A stretch of DNA of 64,000 nt. Source: Vibrio gigantis (GTDB taxonomy: Bacteria; Pseudomonadota; Gammaproteobacteria; Enterobacterales; Vibrionaceae). The stretch spans positions 124,001 to 188,000 of the forward strand of contig NZ_AP025492.1 in NCBI RefSeq assembly GCF_024347515.1, given 5' to 3'. The notes beneath the pieces are model-generated. The model ran no database searches. It was not told where the DNA came from and was given only the letters and a program-made list of their open reading frames with translations. Both the position numbers and the translations under genes were made by a program. Below are positions 47,619-59,035 of this stretch, piece by piece; position 1 is the first letter of the stretch; every line of letters starts with the position of its first letter.

Positions 47619-48608
47619 CTACTTATAACGAACACCGCGTTCTGCTTCTGGGTCTTCCATTGTTTTGAAGCGCTTGTGCAGCCACATCCACTGTTCTGGT
47701 GCTCTTAAGATAATCTTCTCAAGATAGCTGTTCATGTAGGCAGCGGCGGCTTTCTCATCTTTCTGCGGATAGTTATCTTCGATTGACTCATCGGCCATGA
47801 TTTCATACTTGCCGCCGGCATTTCTAAAACCAGACCCCGGAACAAGTGCACATCGACTGGTGTACGCAAGAATGCTGGTGCCTGTGGTGGTACATGCATC
47901 TTCTACCGCGAAGAAAGGCACAAACACAGACTTGTTACGACCGTAATCATGATCCGGTAGGTAGAAAAGGATCTCACCCTGACGCAGAATTCGAATCATA
48001 CGCTTCACGTCTTTACGGTGAATCAGGCGATTGCCGTTCTGAGTTCGACCACGGTATTGAATGAACTCATAAGCTGGATTGTTGTGCGGGCGGTAAACCC
48101 CTAAACCAGAAATACCAAGAACAGCCATTGCTCGTGCGGTGATCTCTAGATTTAAGGCGTGTACACAACATAGAAGAACGCCTTTGCCGTTTTCTTTGTG
48201 AGTTCGTAGTGTTTGGGTGTCTTTATCTACTAGGATTCGCTTGAAACGCCACGTTGGCCAAAACCAGGTAATACCGGTTTCGATCAGCGCCATACCGGTG
48301 TTCTTAAAATTCTCGCTGACCATGGCCTCGACTTCATCTGCTGGCTTGTCCGGGAAGGCAAGTTCCAAGTTGCGTGTTGCTACTGCTACGCGCTTTTTGC
48401 CATAGCGAGCGCCCAGAGAGCCTAATGAGCGGCCTAACAGCAGTAAGATACGGTAAGGGAGAACGTTAACGATAAACGCCAATAACCCAAAGCCAAACCA
48501 TACTCCCCAATATTTAGGGTGAAGCAATGCCAGAGTGAAAGGTGGCTTAGTAATAACGTGTTGTGTAGTGCTGTTTGTCGGAGAAATTTTCGTCGTCATA
48601 ACCATCAC
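47619..48608 (-). CDS. lpxL: Lipid A late acyltransferase (LpxL-type lauroyltransferase)
   Basis: The 329-residue protein has the LpxL/LpxM fold: an N-terminal membrane segment (about 33-52), the catalytic HX4E motif (HALNLE near residue 150), and YRPHNNPAYEF typical of LpxL. It adds a secondary acyl chain to Kdo2-lipid IVA. The start is uncertain among clustered ATGs. Located between pyrE and slmA; V. cholerae has two such genes at this place (lpxN and lpxL, from memory), here there is one. Confidence 0.88.
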   Translation of the reverse strand: MMVMTTKISPTNSTTQHVITKPPFTLALLHPKYWGVWFGFGLLAFIVNVLPYRILLLLGRSLGSLGARYGKKRVAVATRNLELAFPDKPADEVEAMVSENFKNTGMALIETGITWFWPTWRFKRILVDKDTQTLRTHKENGKGVLLCCVHALNLEITARAMAVLGISGLGVYRPHNNPAYEFIQYRGRTQNGNRLIHRKDVKRMIRILRQGEILFYLPDHDYGRNKSVFVPFFAVEDACTTTGTSILAYTSRCALVPGSGFRNAGGKYEIMADESIEDNYPQKDEKAAAAYMNSYLEKIILRAPEQWMWLHKRFKTMEDPEAERGVRYK

Positions 48609-48638
48609 TTAAAATTTGATTGCTACTTAATTTGATTG

Positions 48639-49229
48639 CTATTTAATTTGAGCGCTTAGCAGTGCCCAATAAGCATCAAAGTTTTCTGTTGGTTGATATT
48701 TGAAGTCTGAGCGAACAAATCGATTCAAGCTACCTTCAACCTGACCTAGCAGTTGAGCGGCTAAGATTTTCTCATCAACCGGGAATGATTTCCCTTCACG
48801 AAGCTTTCTTTCACGCAGAATCTGGCGAAGTTGCGTCTCAATGCGTTCGAAAAGTTGGTTGATGCGATCACGTAGGCGTTCATTTTCAAACATTAGAGCA
48901 TGACCTGACAAAATTCGAGTCAGGCCTGGGTTACGTTCTGAGAAAACTAAGATAAGTTGCAGCACTAGGCGTATGCGCTCTAGCGTGTCTTTCTCTTCAT
49001 CCAGAATACGGTTGATGCGAGACATCAACGCTTCTTCAATGAACTCGATGAGGCCTTCAAACATGCGGGCTTTGCTTGGGAAGTGGCGGTATAACGCAGC
49101 TTCAGAAACACCAACTTGCTTGGCTAACTTTACCGTTGTGATACGAGAAGCACCTTCGGTCGATTCCAACATTTGTGCGAGAGCTTGTAGGATTTCTTCA
49201 CGACGGTTTGATTTTCGAGTACCAGCCAT
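48639..49229 (-). CDS. slmA: Nucleoid occlusion factor SlmA
   Basis: The 196-residue TetR-family protein begins [23 protein letters not shown] with helix-turn-helix about 30-52 ([22 protein letters not shown] region). SlmA binds chromosomal sites and blocks FtsZ ring formation over the nucleoid. Position beside lpxL and coaBC matches the conserved pyrE-slmA-dfp neighbourhood. Confidence 0.95.
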   Translation of the reverse strand: MAGTRKSNRREEILQALAQMLESTEGASRITTVKLAKQVGVSEAALYRHFPSKARMFEGLIEFIEEALMSRINRILDEEKDTLERIRLVLQLILVFSERNPGLTRILSGHALMFENERLRDRINQLFERIETQLRQILRERKLREGKSFPVDEKILAAQLLGQVEGSLNRFVRSDFKYQPTENFDAYWALLSAQIK

Positions 49230-49368
49230 CTATTTACTTCCTTTCCTAAAGATGAGGATTGAGTGAAGAAGGATTATAAACACCATTCAATTCTGTTTCC
49301 TAGTTTTGTAAGCCCTAGGTCAACAGAATCGAGAGGTGTCAGCAGATTGTCAGAGCCAATTTGTGCGT

Positions 49369-50610
49369 TTATGCATCAATAAGCTGTTGGATCTGCTCGA
49401 GGATCTGGAAACCAAGTATGTCTTTGCTGTCCAGTGGCAGAGATTTATCGCCGCCCTTCCAATAAAGGTGCAACTCATTGCTACTGCTATTGAAGCCTTG
49501 GCCTGCGACTGAGACGTCGTTGGCACAAATCATGTCGAGGTTCTTTCTTTCTAGTTTGCCGCGCGCGTATTTCTCAACATCTTGAGTTTCTGCTGCGAAG
49601 CCAACAGTAAATGGACGACCTTCAGTCATTGAAGCGACAGAAGCGACGATATCTGGGTTCTTAACCATTTGAATGTTCATGTCATCTTTACCGTCGACTT
49701 TTTTAAGCTTCTGATCTGCAACTGTCTCAGGACGATAGTCTGCAACTGCAGCACAACCGATGAAAATGTCGTGCTGGGCAGCGCGTGAAGAAACGGCATC
49801 TAGCATCTGTTGAGCGCTATCAACATCAACGCGAGTGACATTATTTGGTGTCGCGAGTGATACTGGGCCACTGACTAAAGTAACCGCAGCGCCTTGTTTA
49901 GCTGCTGCTTCGGCCAGTGCATAGCCCATTTTTCCTGAGCTGTGATTGGTAATGTAGCGCACAGGATCGATCGCTTCTCGAGTCGGGCCAGCAGTAATAA
50001 GTACAGAGTGGCCTGCAAGTGGTTTAGGTTGGAAGAAGTCTTCACAGCGATGTACAAGCTGCATAGGCTCTAGCATGCGGCCCATGCCCACATCACCACA
50101 CGCTTGTTCGCCAGCTGCCGGCCCCCAAATCTCACAACCACGACGTTTTAGTGTCGCGATGTTCTCTTGAGTAGCAGGGTGGCTGTACATCTGTTGGTTC
50201 ATTGCCGGAGATACCGCAACTGGCGCATCGGTTGCTAGAACCAAAGTTGTCAGTAGGTCGTTACCCATGCCAGCTGTCATGCGAGCAATCAGATCAGCGG
50301 TTGCAGGCGCTAGTAATACCAAATCAGCCCACTTTGCGAGCTCGATGTGCCCCATGGAAGCCTCAGCAGCAGGATCAAGCAAACTATCAGACACTGGCCT
50401 TCCAGAGACGGCTTGCATGGTGAGAGGAGTAATGAACTCCTTGGCTGCATTCGTCATCACGACTTGTACTTGTGCTCCACGTTCAATTAAGCGTCGAGTC
50501 AGTTCGGCACATTTATACGCAGCGATACCACCACTAATGCCAAGTAGGATTTTTTTCCCAGCCAGGCCTTGTAGGTCAGCGTTATCCAGTTGATTAACCA
50601 ATGTTTGCAT
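49369..50610 (-). CDS. coaBC: Bifunctional PPC decarboxylase / PPC synthetase (CoaBC)
   Basis: The 413-residue protein has the N-terminal flavoprotein decarboxylase CoaC ([12 protein letters not shown] near 22, PAMN motif near 136) and the C-terminal CTP-dependent CoaB ([21 protein letters not shown] around 205-225, [10 protein letters not shown]). It carries out two steps of coenzyme A synthesis. AAGGAACAG precedes the ATG. A second CoA gene, coaD, lies at 56.6 kb. Confidence 0.96.
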   Translation of the reverse strand: MQTLVNQLDNADLQGLAGKKILLGISGGIAAYKCAELTRRLIERGAQVQVVMTNAAKEFITPLTMQAVSGRPVSDSLLDPAAEASMGHIELAKWADLVLLAPATADLIARMTAGMGNDLLTTLVLATDAPVAVSPAMNQQMYSHPATQENIATLKRRGCEIWGPAAGEQACGDVGMGRMLEPMQLVHRCEDFFQPKPLAGHSVLITAGPTREAIDPVRYITNHSSGKMGYALAEAAAKQGAAVTLVSGPVSLATPNNVTRVDVDSAQQMLDAVSSRAAQHDIFIGCAAVADYRPETVADQKLKKVDGKDDMNIQMVKNPDIVASVASMTEGRPFTVGFAAETQDVEKYARGKLERKNLDMICANDVSVAGQGFNSSSNELHLYWKGGDKSLPLDSKDILGFQILEQIQQLIDA

Positions 50611-50758
50611 GATTCTGTTCCTTAATTTCTCTGGGACTTACGATATCAGAACAAAGGATGAGTGCCTAGAAGCAGAAGTAGGACAGATTTGACGCTCATC
50701 AAGTTGGTGTTATCAAACTTATCAATTACATGATTTTGCTAGTGACTCGTTTCCTTTT

Positions 50759-50787
50759 ATCGTAATCAAAGGATCTCTGATTACGAT
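50759..50787. repeat. Inverted repeat in the coaBC-radC divergent region
   Basis: The 10-bp perfect arms ATCGTAATCA/TGATTACGAT with a nine-base spacer. Sited between divergent promoters, so an operator is possible. Confidence 0.45.
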
Positions 50788-50834
50788 CTCATTAAGGTCA
50801 TGAGTCATGTTTATGACAAGTGATTAGCTTTTAT

Positions 50835-51509
50835 ATGCCAATAGACAAAATGCCAGTCGAATCGATGCCAAGAGAAAAGTTATTGAGTCGAGGGCCTGAT
50901 TCTTTGAGTGATGCGGAACTGCTCGCGATATTTCTGCGAACGGGGACACAAGGAATGAACGTCTTGGAGCTAGCTGACAAGCTGATCAAAGATTTTGGTT
51001 CGCTCCGTCATCTTTTTTCAGCAACGCAGGAAGAGTTTTGTGCTCATAAAGGGATGGGGCAGGCCAAGTATGTTCAACTGCAGGCCGTGTTAGAGATGAC
51101 GCAGCGTTATCTAGCAGAGACTTTATCTCGTGGAGATGCGCTCACTAGCCCAAGTCATACTAAGCTTTATCTTTCGAGCATGTTGCGCGATCGCCAGCGA
51201 GAAGCCTTCTATATATTGTTCCTTGATAACCAAAATAGGGTAATCAAAGACGAAGTTATGTTCGAGGGAACCATCGATGCTGCATCTGTTTATCCGCGGG
51301 AAGTGGTTAAACGGGCACTTCATCATAATGCGGCAGCATTAATTTTAGCTCATAACCATCCTTCGGGTGTTGCAGAACCAAGCCAAGCCGATAGGCGGAT
51401 TACACGTCGATTAACCGATGCACTGGCGCTGGTGGACATACGAATACTCGATCATTTTGTGGTTGGAGATGGCGAAGTTGTCTCTTTTGCAGAGCGTGGA
51501 TGGATTTGA
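50835..51509 (+). CDS. radC: RadC-family JAB-domain protein
   Basis: The 224-residue protein has an N-terminal helix-hairpin-helix-like region (about 20-95) and the C-terminal JAB metallo-domain with HNHPSG (near 170) and an Asp about ten residues later (ADRRI). The E. coli radC phenotype was traced to recG, so the function is open. The start is ATG 50835 or GTG 50820; neither has a clear Shine-Dalgarno. In the conserved spot between coaBC and rpmB. Confidence 0.92.
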   Translation: MPIDKMPVESMPREKLLSRGPDSLSDAELLAIFLRTGTQGMNVLELADKLIKDFGSLRHLFSATQEEFCAHKGMGQAKYVQLQAVLEMTQRYLAETLSRGDALTSPSHTKLYLSSMLRDRQREAFYILFLDNQNRVIKDEVMFEGTIDAASVYPREVVKRALHHNAAALILAHNHPSGVAEPSQADRRITRRLTDALALVDIRILDHFVVGDGEVVSFAERGWI

Positions 51510-51651
51510 ATCACATTTTAGGTTGTTAGTTGCGTTAAATCTGCTATTATTCCGCCCACATTTTTAGACCTAAAATCAGCTCTGATTACTCAAGCAAGCT
51601 GCGCTGCACAAAAAAAGATCACGAAATCCGTAAAAAGGATCTGTTCGGGTC

Positions 51652-51680
51652 TTGAGCAATGCGTGTCAAGTTAGTATAAT
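51652..51680 (+). promoter_or_regulatory. Strong sigma-70 promoter for rpmB-rpmG
   Basis: TTGAGC, 17-base spacer, TATAAT. Gives a transcript with a leader of about 115 bases before rpmB. Confidence 0.85.
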
Positions 51681-51800
51681 GCGCGACCTTTGATAGCCTT
51701 GTATGGATTTTCCATAACGGTTTTTACCTTCTATTTTAATTGATAGAGAGGTTCGGCCACCAAGGTTGATATCGAGCTGAAACGATTGGAGAAGACATTC

Positions 51801-52037
51801 ATGTCCCGAGTATGCCAAGTAACTGGTAAGCGTCCAGTAACGGGTAACAACCGTTCACACGCACGCAATGCTACTAAGCGCCGTTTTCTGCCGAACCTAC
51901 AAACTCATCGTTTCTGGGTAGAGAGCGAAAAACGTTTTGTTAAACTACGTCTAACTGCTAAAGGCATGCGTATCATTGATAAGAAAGGCATCGATGCTGT
52001 TCTTGTTGATATCCGTGCACGTGGCGAAAACGTTTAA
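51801..52037 (+). CDS. rpmB: 50S ribosomal protein L28
   Basis: The 78-residue protein starts [21 protein letters not shown], as in E. coli L28. The ATG at 51801 follows GGAGAAG; the upstream in-frame codons are leader. In operon with rpmG 13 bases downstream. Confidence 0.98.
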   Translation: MSRVCQVTGKRPVTGNNRSHARNATKRRFLPNLQTHRFWVESEKRFVKLRLTAKGMRIIDKKGIDAVLVDIRARGENV

Positions 52038-52050
52038 GAGGAATTAAGCA

Positions 52051-52218
52051 ATGGCTAAAGGCATTCGTGAGAAAATTCGTCTAGTATCTTCTGCAGGTAC
52101 TGGTCACTTCTACACAACTGATAAGAACAAGCGTAACATGCCAGGCAAATTTGAGATCAAAAAGTTTGATCCAGTAGTTCGCCAACACGTTATGTACAAA
52201 GAAGCTAAAATCAAGTAA
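52051..52218 (+). CDS. rpmG: 50S ribosomal protein L33
   Basis: The 55-residue basic protein starts [21 protein letters not shown] and ends KEAKIK. It lacks the CXXC zinc pairs, so it is the C-minus, zinc-independent form. GAGGAATTAAGCA precedes the ATG. Terminator at 52261. Confidence 0.98.
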   Translation: MAKGIREKIRLVSSAGTGHFYTTDKNKRNMPGKFEIKKFDPVVRQHVMYKEAKIK

Positions 52219-52260
52219 TTGATGCTTTTTTTGCTCTTCTTCAGTAGAAGAAAGAATTGA

Positions 52261-52288
52261 AAAACCCAGCTTAATCGCTGGGTTTTTT
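52261..52288 (+). terminator. Terminator of rpmB-rpmG
   Basis: AAAACCCAGC/GCTGGGTTTT stem with a six-base loop and a seven-T run. Confidence 0.9.
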
Positions 52289-52453
52289 TATATCTAAAAT
52301 TTGAGTTACTCAATTGTTTTGAGCGATATAGCATCTAATCGATAGAAGCTGCGTTTAATTGAGGGGCTATTTAGTAGAAAATCGCACAACATAGAAAGTA
52401 TCGCCACTTTCACGATATACTGATTACTCAATAGGTTAGATGAGTAGAATTAG

Positions 52454-52942
52454 ATGAGATATCGCGGGCGTAGGTGGAACAACATACTCATGTTAAGCGT
52501 GATCGCTTTTATTGGCGTGTTAAACCTTCCAACATTGATCAAAGCGTACCTTATCGAACCTGAACCTCAGGTTGATAGCCCTTATCCTTATCTTCTGAAT
52601 CCAGCAGCAGAGCTTCAAGCGTTACACTTTGCTAAGTGGTCTATCGTTCAACAAGACAATCAATGGGTTTACCAGCTCAAAGGTACTGGCTTCCCTCAAG
52701 CCACCAATGCACAAGAGTTGTCACAACGTTGGAAAGAGCTTGTGGGCACGGAAGTCGACTCTCAGACCTATACAGACCTTACTCCTCGGTTAAATACACC
52801 GCACACCATTGAAGTATGGTATCAAGACCAAGAAGAGCCCCAACGTATTACCTATTATCAATTGCCTGAGTTCTGGTTACTAAAAAACTGGAATGATCAG
52901 TGGTTGGCGGTGTCGGTTGATAGAGATTTCCTTTTTCCTTAA
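52454..52942 (+). CDS. Uncharacterised membrane-anchored protein
   Basis: The 162-residue protein has one N-terminal membrane helix (about 11-31) after a basic start (MRYRGRRW), then a periplasmic domain with many Trp (WSIVQQDNQW, QRWKEL, WLLKNWNDQWLAV). I do not recognise the family; it looks like a Vibrio-conserved envelope protein. No operon partner is evident. Confidence 0.7.
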   Translation: MRYRGRRWNNILMLSVIAFIGVLNLPTLIKAYLIEPEPQVDSPYPYLLNPAAELQALHFAKWSIVQQDNQWVYQLKGTGFPQATNAQELSQRWKELVGTEVDSQTYTDLTPRLNTPHTIEVWYQDQEEPQRITYYQLPEFWLLKNWNDQWLAVSVDRDFLFP

Positions 52943-53050
52943 CTAGCAGAATATTAATAGTTTTACTCATTTATTTTTCTGCTTTTGTGATTTTCTTCCT
53001 ACACTTAAATAGCAATTCTAGGTTTAGAATCTGTTTTTGAGAGTAGTAAT

Positions 53051-53644
53051 ATGAAGAGATTTACCTTTGCTTTATCCACTTTTTTACCATTCTTTGTTCA
53101 TGCACACACTTTTGAAGTTAGCACTAACCTTCAAGACGGTACTTATGTTGGCGAGCCGGGTTTCTATCACACCAAAAATAGTGTTGAGGGAGGCTTAGGT
53201 ATTCGCTTTATCTACGAACTTGAGGTATGGGATATCTTCGCCAAGTACGCGATGGGGAATTCAGACTTTCGTGACTCAAAAACCTACGCGGGCGGCGTCC
53301 GATACAGAGTGAACGATCAACATTGGATCTCTGCTGAATACAAAGGGTTGTATGCGAAAGAACAATACGAAGTCGACGATAGAATTTTAGACCCTACCCA
53401 TCAGAATGCCATTACCAACGGTGAATGGGGGACATTTGCTATTGCGCGTTATCAATACAACTTAGCCAGTGAGGATTATCCATTTTACTTTGGGTTTGAA
53501 CTCGCAACGGATACGACCACCACTGCATTAGTCGAAGACGATGCATCGGTTTTGGCTGGATACAACAACGATAAGTATTTTGCTGAAGCAAAAGTAGGGG
53601 AAGAACTAATGTGGCTTTCTTTAGGGTTAACTTTTGAGTTGTAA
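53051..53644 (+). CDS. Uncharacterised outer-membrane beta-barrel-like protein
   Basis: The 197-residue precursor has a signal peptide (about 1-19, ending FVHAH) and alternating amphipathic strands (TYAGGVRYRV, WISAEYKGLYA, FYFGFELAT). It ends LSLGLTFEL, close to a barrel C-terminal signature though ending in Leu. Role unknown. It precedes mutM, but with a 57-base gap and different function. Confidence 0.68.
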   Translation: MKRFTFALSTFLPFFVHAHTFEVSTNLQDGTYVGEPGFYHTKNSVEGGLGIRFIYELEVWDIFAKYAMGNSDFRDSKTYAGGVRYRVNDQHWISAEYKGLYAKEQYEVDDRILDPTHQNAITNGEWGTFAIARYQYNLASEDYPFYFGFELATDTTTTALVEDDASVLAGYNNDKYFAEAKVGEELMWLSLGLTFEL

Positions 53645-53701
53645 TCTATGGGTTTACGCGAGAACATCGTGTTAAACCTTTGTGATTAAAAAGAGTGTGA
53701 T

Positions 53702-54511
53702 ATGCCAGAGTTGCCTGAAGTTGAAGTAAGCCGCATGGGTATAAGCCCGCATTTAGTTGGCCAAACGATTAAATCAATTACTTTTCGAACGCCAAAGTTG
53801 AGGTGGGATATCCCTCAAGAACTTAAACATCTGGAAGGAGAGGTAATAGAACAGATAACTCGTCGTGCGAAATATTTGATCATTCAAACTCAGGCAGGTA
53901 ATGCAATTGTCCATTTAGGCATGTCTGGCTCATTAAGGGTGCTTGATGCGGGATTGACTCCCGGTAAACATGACCATATCGATCTCAAATTAACAAATGG
54001 AAAGATCCTGCGATATAACGATCCTCGTCGATTTGGCGCGTGGCTGTGGTCCAAACCGGATGAAGTACATTCAGTGTTACTAGGCTCAGGCCCTGAACCT
54101 TTAACTGAAGAGTTTAATGCCGCTCACCTTGCTGAAAAGGCGAAAGGACGCAAAGTTGCTATCAAACAGTTTGTTATGGACAACAAAGTCGTGGTTGGTG
54201 TCGGTAATATCTATGCTAATGAAGCTCTGTTCTCTTCGAAAATTCATCCTTTTCGTCCCGCTAATAAAGTGACATCTGCTGAATGGGAGCTAATCACCCA
54301 AGAGATAAAGCAAGTATTGGCAACTGCCATTAAACAAGGCGGAACAACACTAAAAGATTTTGCTCAGGCGGATGGTAAGCCTGGCTACTTTGCGCAAGAG
54401 CTGCAGGTGTATGGTAAAGCGGGTGAGCCGTGTCCAAGTTGTGGTGAATTATTGCAGGAGCAGAAAATAGGTCAGAGGAACACGTTTTTCTGTGATTCTT
54501 GCCAAACATAA
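53702..54511 (+). CDS. mutM: Formamidopyrimidine-DNA glycosylase (MutM/Fpg)
   Basis: The 269-residue protein begins [14 protein letters not shown] (catalytic Pro2 after Met removal, Glu3). The helix-two-turn-helix segment [11 protein letters not shown] is present, and the C-terminal zinc finger has CPSC and CDSC. It excises 8-oxoguanine and ring-opened purines. Confidence 0.97.
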   Translation: MPELPEVEVSRMGISPHLVGQTIKSITFRTPKLRWDIPQELKHLEGEVIEQITRRAKYLIIQTQAGNAIVHLGMSGSLRVLDAGLTPGKHDHIDLKLTNGKILRYNDPRRFGAWLWSKPDEVHSVLLGSGPEPLTEEFNAAHLAEKAKGRKVAIKQFVMDNKVVVGVGNIYANEALFSSKIHPFRPANKVTSAEWELITQEIKQVLATAIKQGGTTLKDFAQADGKPGYFAQELQVYGKAGEPCPSCGELLQEQKIGQRNTFFCDSCQT

Positions 54512-54612
54512 TACCTTTCGAACTCCCATTTTTCTAATATGATCCGAGCATGGTATTGAGCTGTGATATCATGTTGCGTTTTATTTAACCACCCCATCCA
54601 GAAGCGTGAAAC

Positions 54613-56607
54613 ATGGATTTTGACCAAAATTATCGTAAGTTAACTCGCACACTTATCGTGCTCTTTATTGCGGGTATTGCACTCCTGTCTCTTTCTCGTG
54701 CATTGTTCTACTTGCAGATTGTGGACCCTTCAGAATTAGTCGGTATAGAAACCGATGTCTGGCGTGCTTTCTGGGTTGGGCTTCGTTTTGACGCAAAAGT
54801 GGTCGCAATTGGATTTGCCCCTTTGTTATTGATAGGACTTATTCTTTCTAGCTTCTCTTCCATTTATACAAAGTTCACTCGAGCTATCCCTAGCTATAGC
54901 GCCTTGATATTTTTCTTATTGTCGGGAATGTCGATTGCCAATTATTACTATTACGTCACTTATGGGACCTATATTGATGTCTTTGTTTTTGGGCTAATAG
55001 ATGATGATACCGAAGCGGTACTAGAAAATGCTTGGGCAGATTACCCAATCTTACGCTCTTTTTTGACGGCTATCTTTGTTGGACTATTAGGCTATGTTGG
55101 CTCAAGCAAGCTCATTGCCTATTTCGAGAATAAAAGCTGGGGTACTCGTCGTTGGTGGCAAGTTACTGTGTCTGTTGCCGCTATGATTGCTGTGACAGTG
55201 GTTATTGCTCGAGGTTCTGTCGGTACGCTGCCTTTGAAGCGCTATCATGCCAACGTATCTCAATATGCTCCGCTTAATAATATTACTCCTAACGCATTTA
55301 TGGCGCTTGATTGGGCCAAGAGTGACTACAAAAAACAATCTAAATTTGAGCCTATTTCTAAACAAGCTTTAGATCAGCAAATGATCAAAGTGTTAGGGCA
55401 ACCTAATCCGATTTATACGACGCCTAAAAATGATTACCTAGAAGCCCATCAACCACATGTTGTTATGGCATTGATGGAGGGACTTGGAAACAATGTGCTT
55501 GTGGAAGATGATCCAGAAAACAATGATTTGTTGGGCTCTTTAAGAAAGCACTTTGATGAGGATTTTGTCTTTGAGCGTTTCATGGCGGGTACCTCTGCGA
55601 CGATAGACAGCATTGTTATGATGCTGTTCCATAGTGATATACCGACAATCAGTCACTCAAGTGCACAACGTGTTAAATTACCAAGTTCTGCTGTCTTGCC
55701 GTATAAACAGGCGGGCTATGATGTTGTGTTTATATATGGTGGCAACAGTATGTGGCGTAATCTCGCTAACTATTTACCTCGCCAGGGGTTTGATGTTGTT
55801 TATGACGAAAATAGTATTATTAAAGCATTCCCAGAAGCTAAAAAGGAAGCGGATACCTGGGGAGTTCCAGACGAATTTACCTTTAAGTTTGCTCGTAAAT
55901 TGCTTGATGAAGCAGACAAGCCGCAAATGATATACATCATGACTGTGACCAATCATTCTCCATTTAGAGCGCCTTCAGGTTATCAAGCTAAACCAGTACG
56001 TGAAAGCGAACGCCTAAAACAGTTACTCGGCTCAATGGAAGAGGAAGCGAAAGATCTGCTTCAGGTTTACCAATATGCGAACGACTCTTTGGGGCAATTT
56101 ATTACTGGTGTGAAGGCATCGCCGCTAGGGAAGCAAACCTTGATAGCTGCTTCAGGCGATCATCGTATGCGTTATTTAGCGACGGATTCTAAAGAGGAGT
56201 TCGGTCTTACGTTTGGTGTGCCATTTTATATGTATGTTCCAAGTGAAGTTTTAGAGCATACAGAGTATGAATATGATGGAAATAGGATCGGTTCACATCG
56301 AGATGTTTATCCAACGCTGTATCATTTCAGTTTGTCTGATCAAGAATATGTTTCTCTAGGTGGGGAGAATATGCTGTCTCAAAATGGTGTGAGTGACATT
56401 GGGTACAACAACGCTCGTACGATTACGAATCATGGGGCGTTTGCCAATACGAATGCAGAAAGACTGTTTCCTTGGCGTGATGAAGGTAGCTTGTTTAACT
56501 TGAATAGCAGTGTTGAAAACCCAGACCAGCTCTGGGCTCAGGAGTATCATAAACTGCAGAACTACTATTTACGCTATCAAGTGATGGCTGACCCTGAATC
56601 TAAATAG
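54613..56607 (+). CDS. LTA-synthase-like membrane sulfatase-fold protein
   Basis: The 664-residue protein has five N-terminal membrane segments (about 12-35, 56-80, 92-113, 145-162, 190-208) and a periplasmic sulfatase-fold domain (about 275-600). MEGLGNN holds the first metal ligands, GTSATIDS (near 320) the probable Thr nucleophile, and SGDHR a later metal site. Gram-positive homologues polymerise glycerol phosphate; in gammaproteobacteria related proteins transfer phosphoglycerol or phosphoethanolamine to envelope glycans. The substrate here is unknown. Confidence 0.85.
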   Translation: MDFDQNYRKLTRTLIVLFIAGIALLSLSRALFYLQIVDPSELVGIETDVWRAFWVGLRFDAKVVAIGFAPLLLIGLILSSFSSIYTKFTRAIPSYSALIFFLLSGMSIANYYYYVTYGTYIDVFVFGLIDDDTEAVLENAWADYPILRSFLTAIFVGLLGYVGSSKLIAYFENKSWGTRRWWQVTVSVAAMIAVTVVIARGSVGTLPLKRYHANVSQYAPLNNITPNAFMALDWAKSDYKKQSKFEPISKQALDQQMIKVLGQPNPIYTTPKNDYLEAHQPHVVMALMEGLGNNVLVEDDPENNDLLGSLRKHFDEDFVFERFMAGTSATIDSIVMMLFHSDIPTISHSSAQRVKLPSSAVLPYKQAGYDVVFIYGGNSMWRNLANYLPRQGFDVVYDENSIIKAFPEAKKEADTWGVPDEFTFKFARKLLDEADKPQMIYIMTVTNHSPFRAPSGYQAKPVRESERLKQLLGSMEEEAKDLLQVYQYANDSLGQFITGVKASPLGKQTLIAASGDHRMRYLATDSKEEFGLTFGVPFYMYVPSEVLEHTEYEYDGNRIGSHRDVYPTLYHFSLSDQEYVSLGGENMLSQNGVSDIGYNNARTITNHGAFANTNAERLFPWRDEGSLFNLNSSVENPDQLWAQEYHKLQNYYLRYQVMADPESK

Positions 56608-56610
56608 TAC

Positions 56611-56639
56611 AACGGCCTTCAGAATTGAGGGCCGTTTTT

Positions 56640-56640
<1 letters not shown>
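56611..56640 (+). terminator. Terminator after the LTA-synthase-like gene
   Basis: AACGGCC and GGCCGTT arms with a weak inner stem, followed by an eight-T run. The coaD stop lies at its edge. Confidence 0.8.
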
Positions 56641-57143
<503 letters not shown>

Positions 57144-57225
57144 TCAATTGATTAATCTGAACTAATGCTAACAAATACACTCCTATTTCACTAACTTAGT
57201 CGGTATGATTGAGGAAGAAAAATAG

Positions 57226-58275
57226 ATGGTAAGCACCGAAATGAAAAAAATTCTAGTTATTCGTAACGATAAAATTGGTGATTTTATGCTCGCTTGGCCA
57301 AGTTTTGCGATGCTGAAGTTATCGATGCCTCAGGCTCATATCACTGCTCTAGTGCCTAAATATACTGTGCAACTGGCTGAACTCTGTCCATGGATCGACG
57401 ATGTCATCGTGGATTGCACCAAAAATGCAGGCAAAACGGAGCAAAAGGCACTGATTGATGACATTAAATCTAGAAAGTTTGATGCGTCTATTAATCTGTT
57501 TTCAACCACTTACAATGCACTGCTTGTATGGAAGTCGGGAATAAAGTACCGATTGGCACCAGCAACCAAATTTGCGCAGATATTTTATAACCGTCGTATT
57601 AAGCAGAGACGTTCTCAGTCTGCGAAACCAGAGTACCAATATAATCTCGATCTTATTAGAGCTTTTTTAAACGAACAGTCGGTCTCGGTGGTAGAGCCTC
57701 AGGCGCCTTACTTCGCTTTTCCAAAAGGAGCACTAGATGAGCAAAAAGTGAAATTGACAGAAGTGCTTAATATCGACGCCAGTAAACCATGGCTGTTTGT
57801 TCATGCGGGAACTGGTGGGTCAGCGAATAACCTAACATTAGAGCAATATGCAACTATGTTAACTGGATTGGAGCATACGCACGAGCTTGTGGTTACTGCA
57901 GGGCCGGGGGAAGAGAAAAAAGCACAACAACTCCTCGAGTTAGTCGTGAAGAAAGGTGGCAAAGGTGCTGTTTATTCAAAGAACGATGGTTTGATTGATT
58001 TTACCCGCTCGATTGCGTGTGCAAGTGTCTTCATTGCTGGTTCTACTGGACCGCTGCATATTGCAGCCACGTTGGATGTGCCAACAGTCGGGTTTTTTCC
58101 GAGCAAGCGCTCTTCTACTCCTCTTCGTTGGCGTCCTCTAAACTCTGATAAGCGCCATCTTGCATTTTCTCCGCCAAAAGGTGGGGGAGAGGCAATGGAA
58201 GCGGATATGAGCCGTATTGATATCAATACGACTCTAGAACAACTTAATCCTTGGGCTTCTCAGTACTTGTCCTAA
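57226..58275 (+). CDS. Glycosyltransferase family 9 (heptosyltransferase-like)
   Basis: The 349-residue protein has the GT9 N-terminus ([19 protein letters not shown] near 9) and the C-terminal donor site ([21 protein letters not shown] around 264-284). GT9 enzymes add heptose to the LPS inner core. GAGGA lies about ten bases before the ATG; another ATG is five codons in. Its 3' end overlaps the convergent GT2 gene by 32 bases. Confidence 0.85.
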   Translation: MVSTEMKKILVIRNDKIGDFMLAWPSFAMLKLSMPQAHITALVPKYTVQLAELCPWIDDVIVDCTKNAGKTEQKALIDDIKSRKFDASINLFSTTYNALLVWKSGIKYRLAPATKFAQIFYNRRIKQRRSQSAKPEYQYNLDLIRAFLNEQSVSVVEPQAPYFAFPKGALDEQKVKLTEVLNIDASKPWLFVHAGTGGSANNLTLEQYATMLTGLEHTHELVVTAGPGEEKKAQQLLELVVKKGGKGAVYSKNDGLIDFTRSIACASVFIAGSTGPLHIAATLDVPTVGFFPSKRSSTPLRWRPLNSDKRHLAFSPPKGGGEAMEADMSRIDINTTLEQLNPWASQYLS

Positions 58276-59032
58276 TCCAAAGATCTGCATATTTCACAAG
58301 GGTGGAGTGTGCAGATAATACCGAAAGCAGGAAGCCTTGTTTTCCATCCAAAAAGCCTGCTTTAAATACATACATTTTCAGAAAGCATGCAACAGCATGA
58401 AACATGCCCTCTAGAATGCTACTCTTTTTGCCGCGTTTTTCTCGTTGTTCCGCCCAAGCTTGAGCGTAGCCAGCAGATTTTACCAAGTAGTGATGTAAGT
58501 CGTTGTAGGTGTAGTGGATAGCATCACCAGACAACTCTTTTACATTCATATCTGTAGAGATTTCCACTTTTTCGTGGACTAGTGAGTCATCATATTGGGT
58601 TAATTGAGTCGGGTACAACCTTACGACTCTATCTGGGTACCAACCACAGTGACGAATATAGCGACCAAATACCCAGCTCAAGCGACATATATTGTAAAGC
58701 GTGTTTTGTTCATTTTTTTCAACGGCTTGTTGAATACTGACCTTTAGCTCATCTGTGATACGTTCATCTGCGTCCAACCACAAAATAAAATCTGACTCGA
58801 CATATTCTTGGGCAAGACGTCGTTGTGGGCCAAACCCAGGCCAATCTTTGTTAACGTGGAACTTTTCCGTGTACTTACGAGCGACTTCTTCTGTCTCATC
58901 TGTACTGCCTGAATCCAGAATAACGATTTCATTAACCCAATCTGCGACTGTTTTAAGGCAAGCATCGAGGTTTTTTGCTTCATTTTTAACAATGAGCGCG
59001 ACTGCCAATGTTGGTTTTACTAGGCTTGTCAT
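58244..59032 (-). CDS. Glycosyltransferase family 2, LPS core type
   Basis: The 262-residue GT-A enzyme has [10 protein letters not shown] (about 17-26), LDSGSTDET (near 40) and the metal-binding LDADE (near 86). It resembles WaaE/KdtX, a beta-glucosyltransferase acting on core heptose. It starts three bases after the stop of the upstream GT9 gene, so the two are co-translated. A C-terminal hydrophobic region suggests membrane association. Confidence 0.85.
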   Translation of the reverse strand: MTSLVKPTLAVALIVKNEAKNLDACLKTVADWVNEIVILDSGSTDETEEVARKYTEKFHVNKDWPGFGPQRRLAQEYVESDFILWLDADERITDELKVSIQQAVEKNEQNTLYNICRLSWVFGRYIRHCGWYPDRVVRLYPTQLTQYDDSLVHEKVEISTDMNVKELSGDAIHYTYNDLHHYLVKSAGYAQAWAEQREKRGKKSSILEGMFHAVACFLKMYVFKAGFLDGKQGFLLSVLSAHSTLVKYADLWIRTSTEKPKD

Positions 59033-59035
59033 GAG

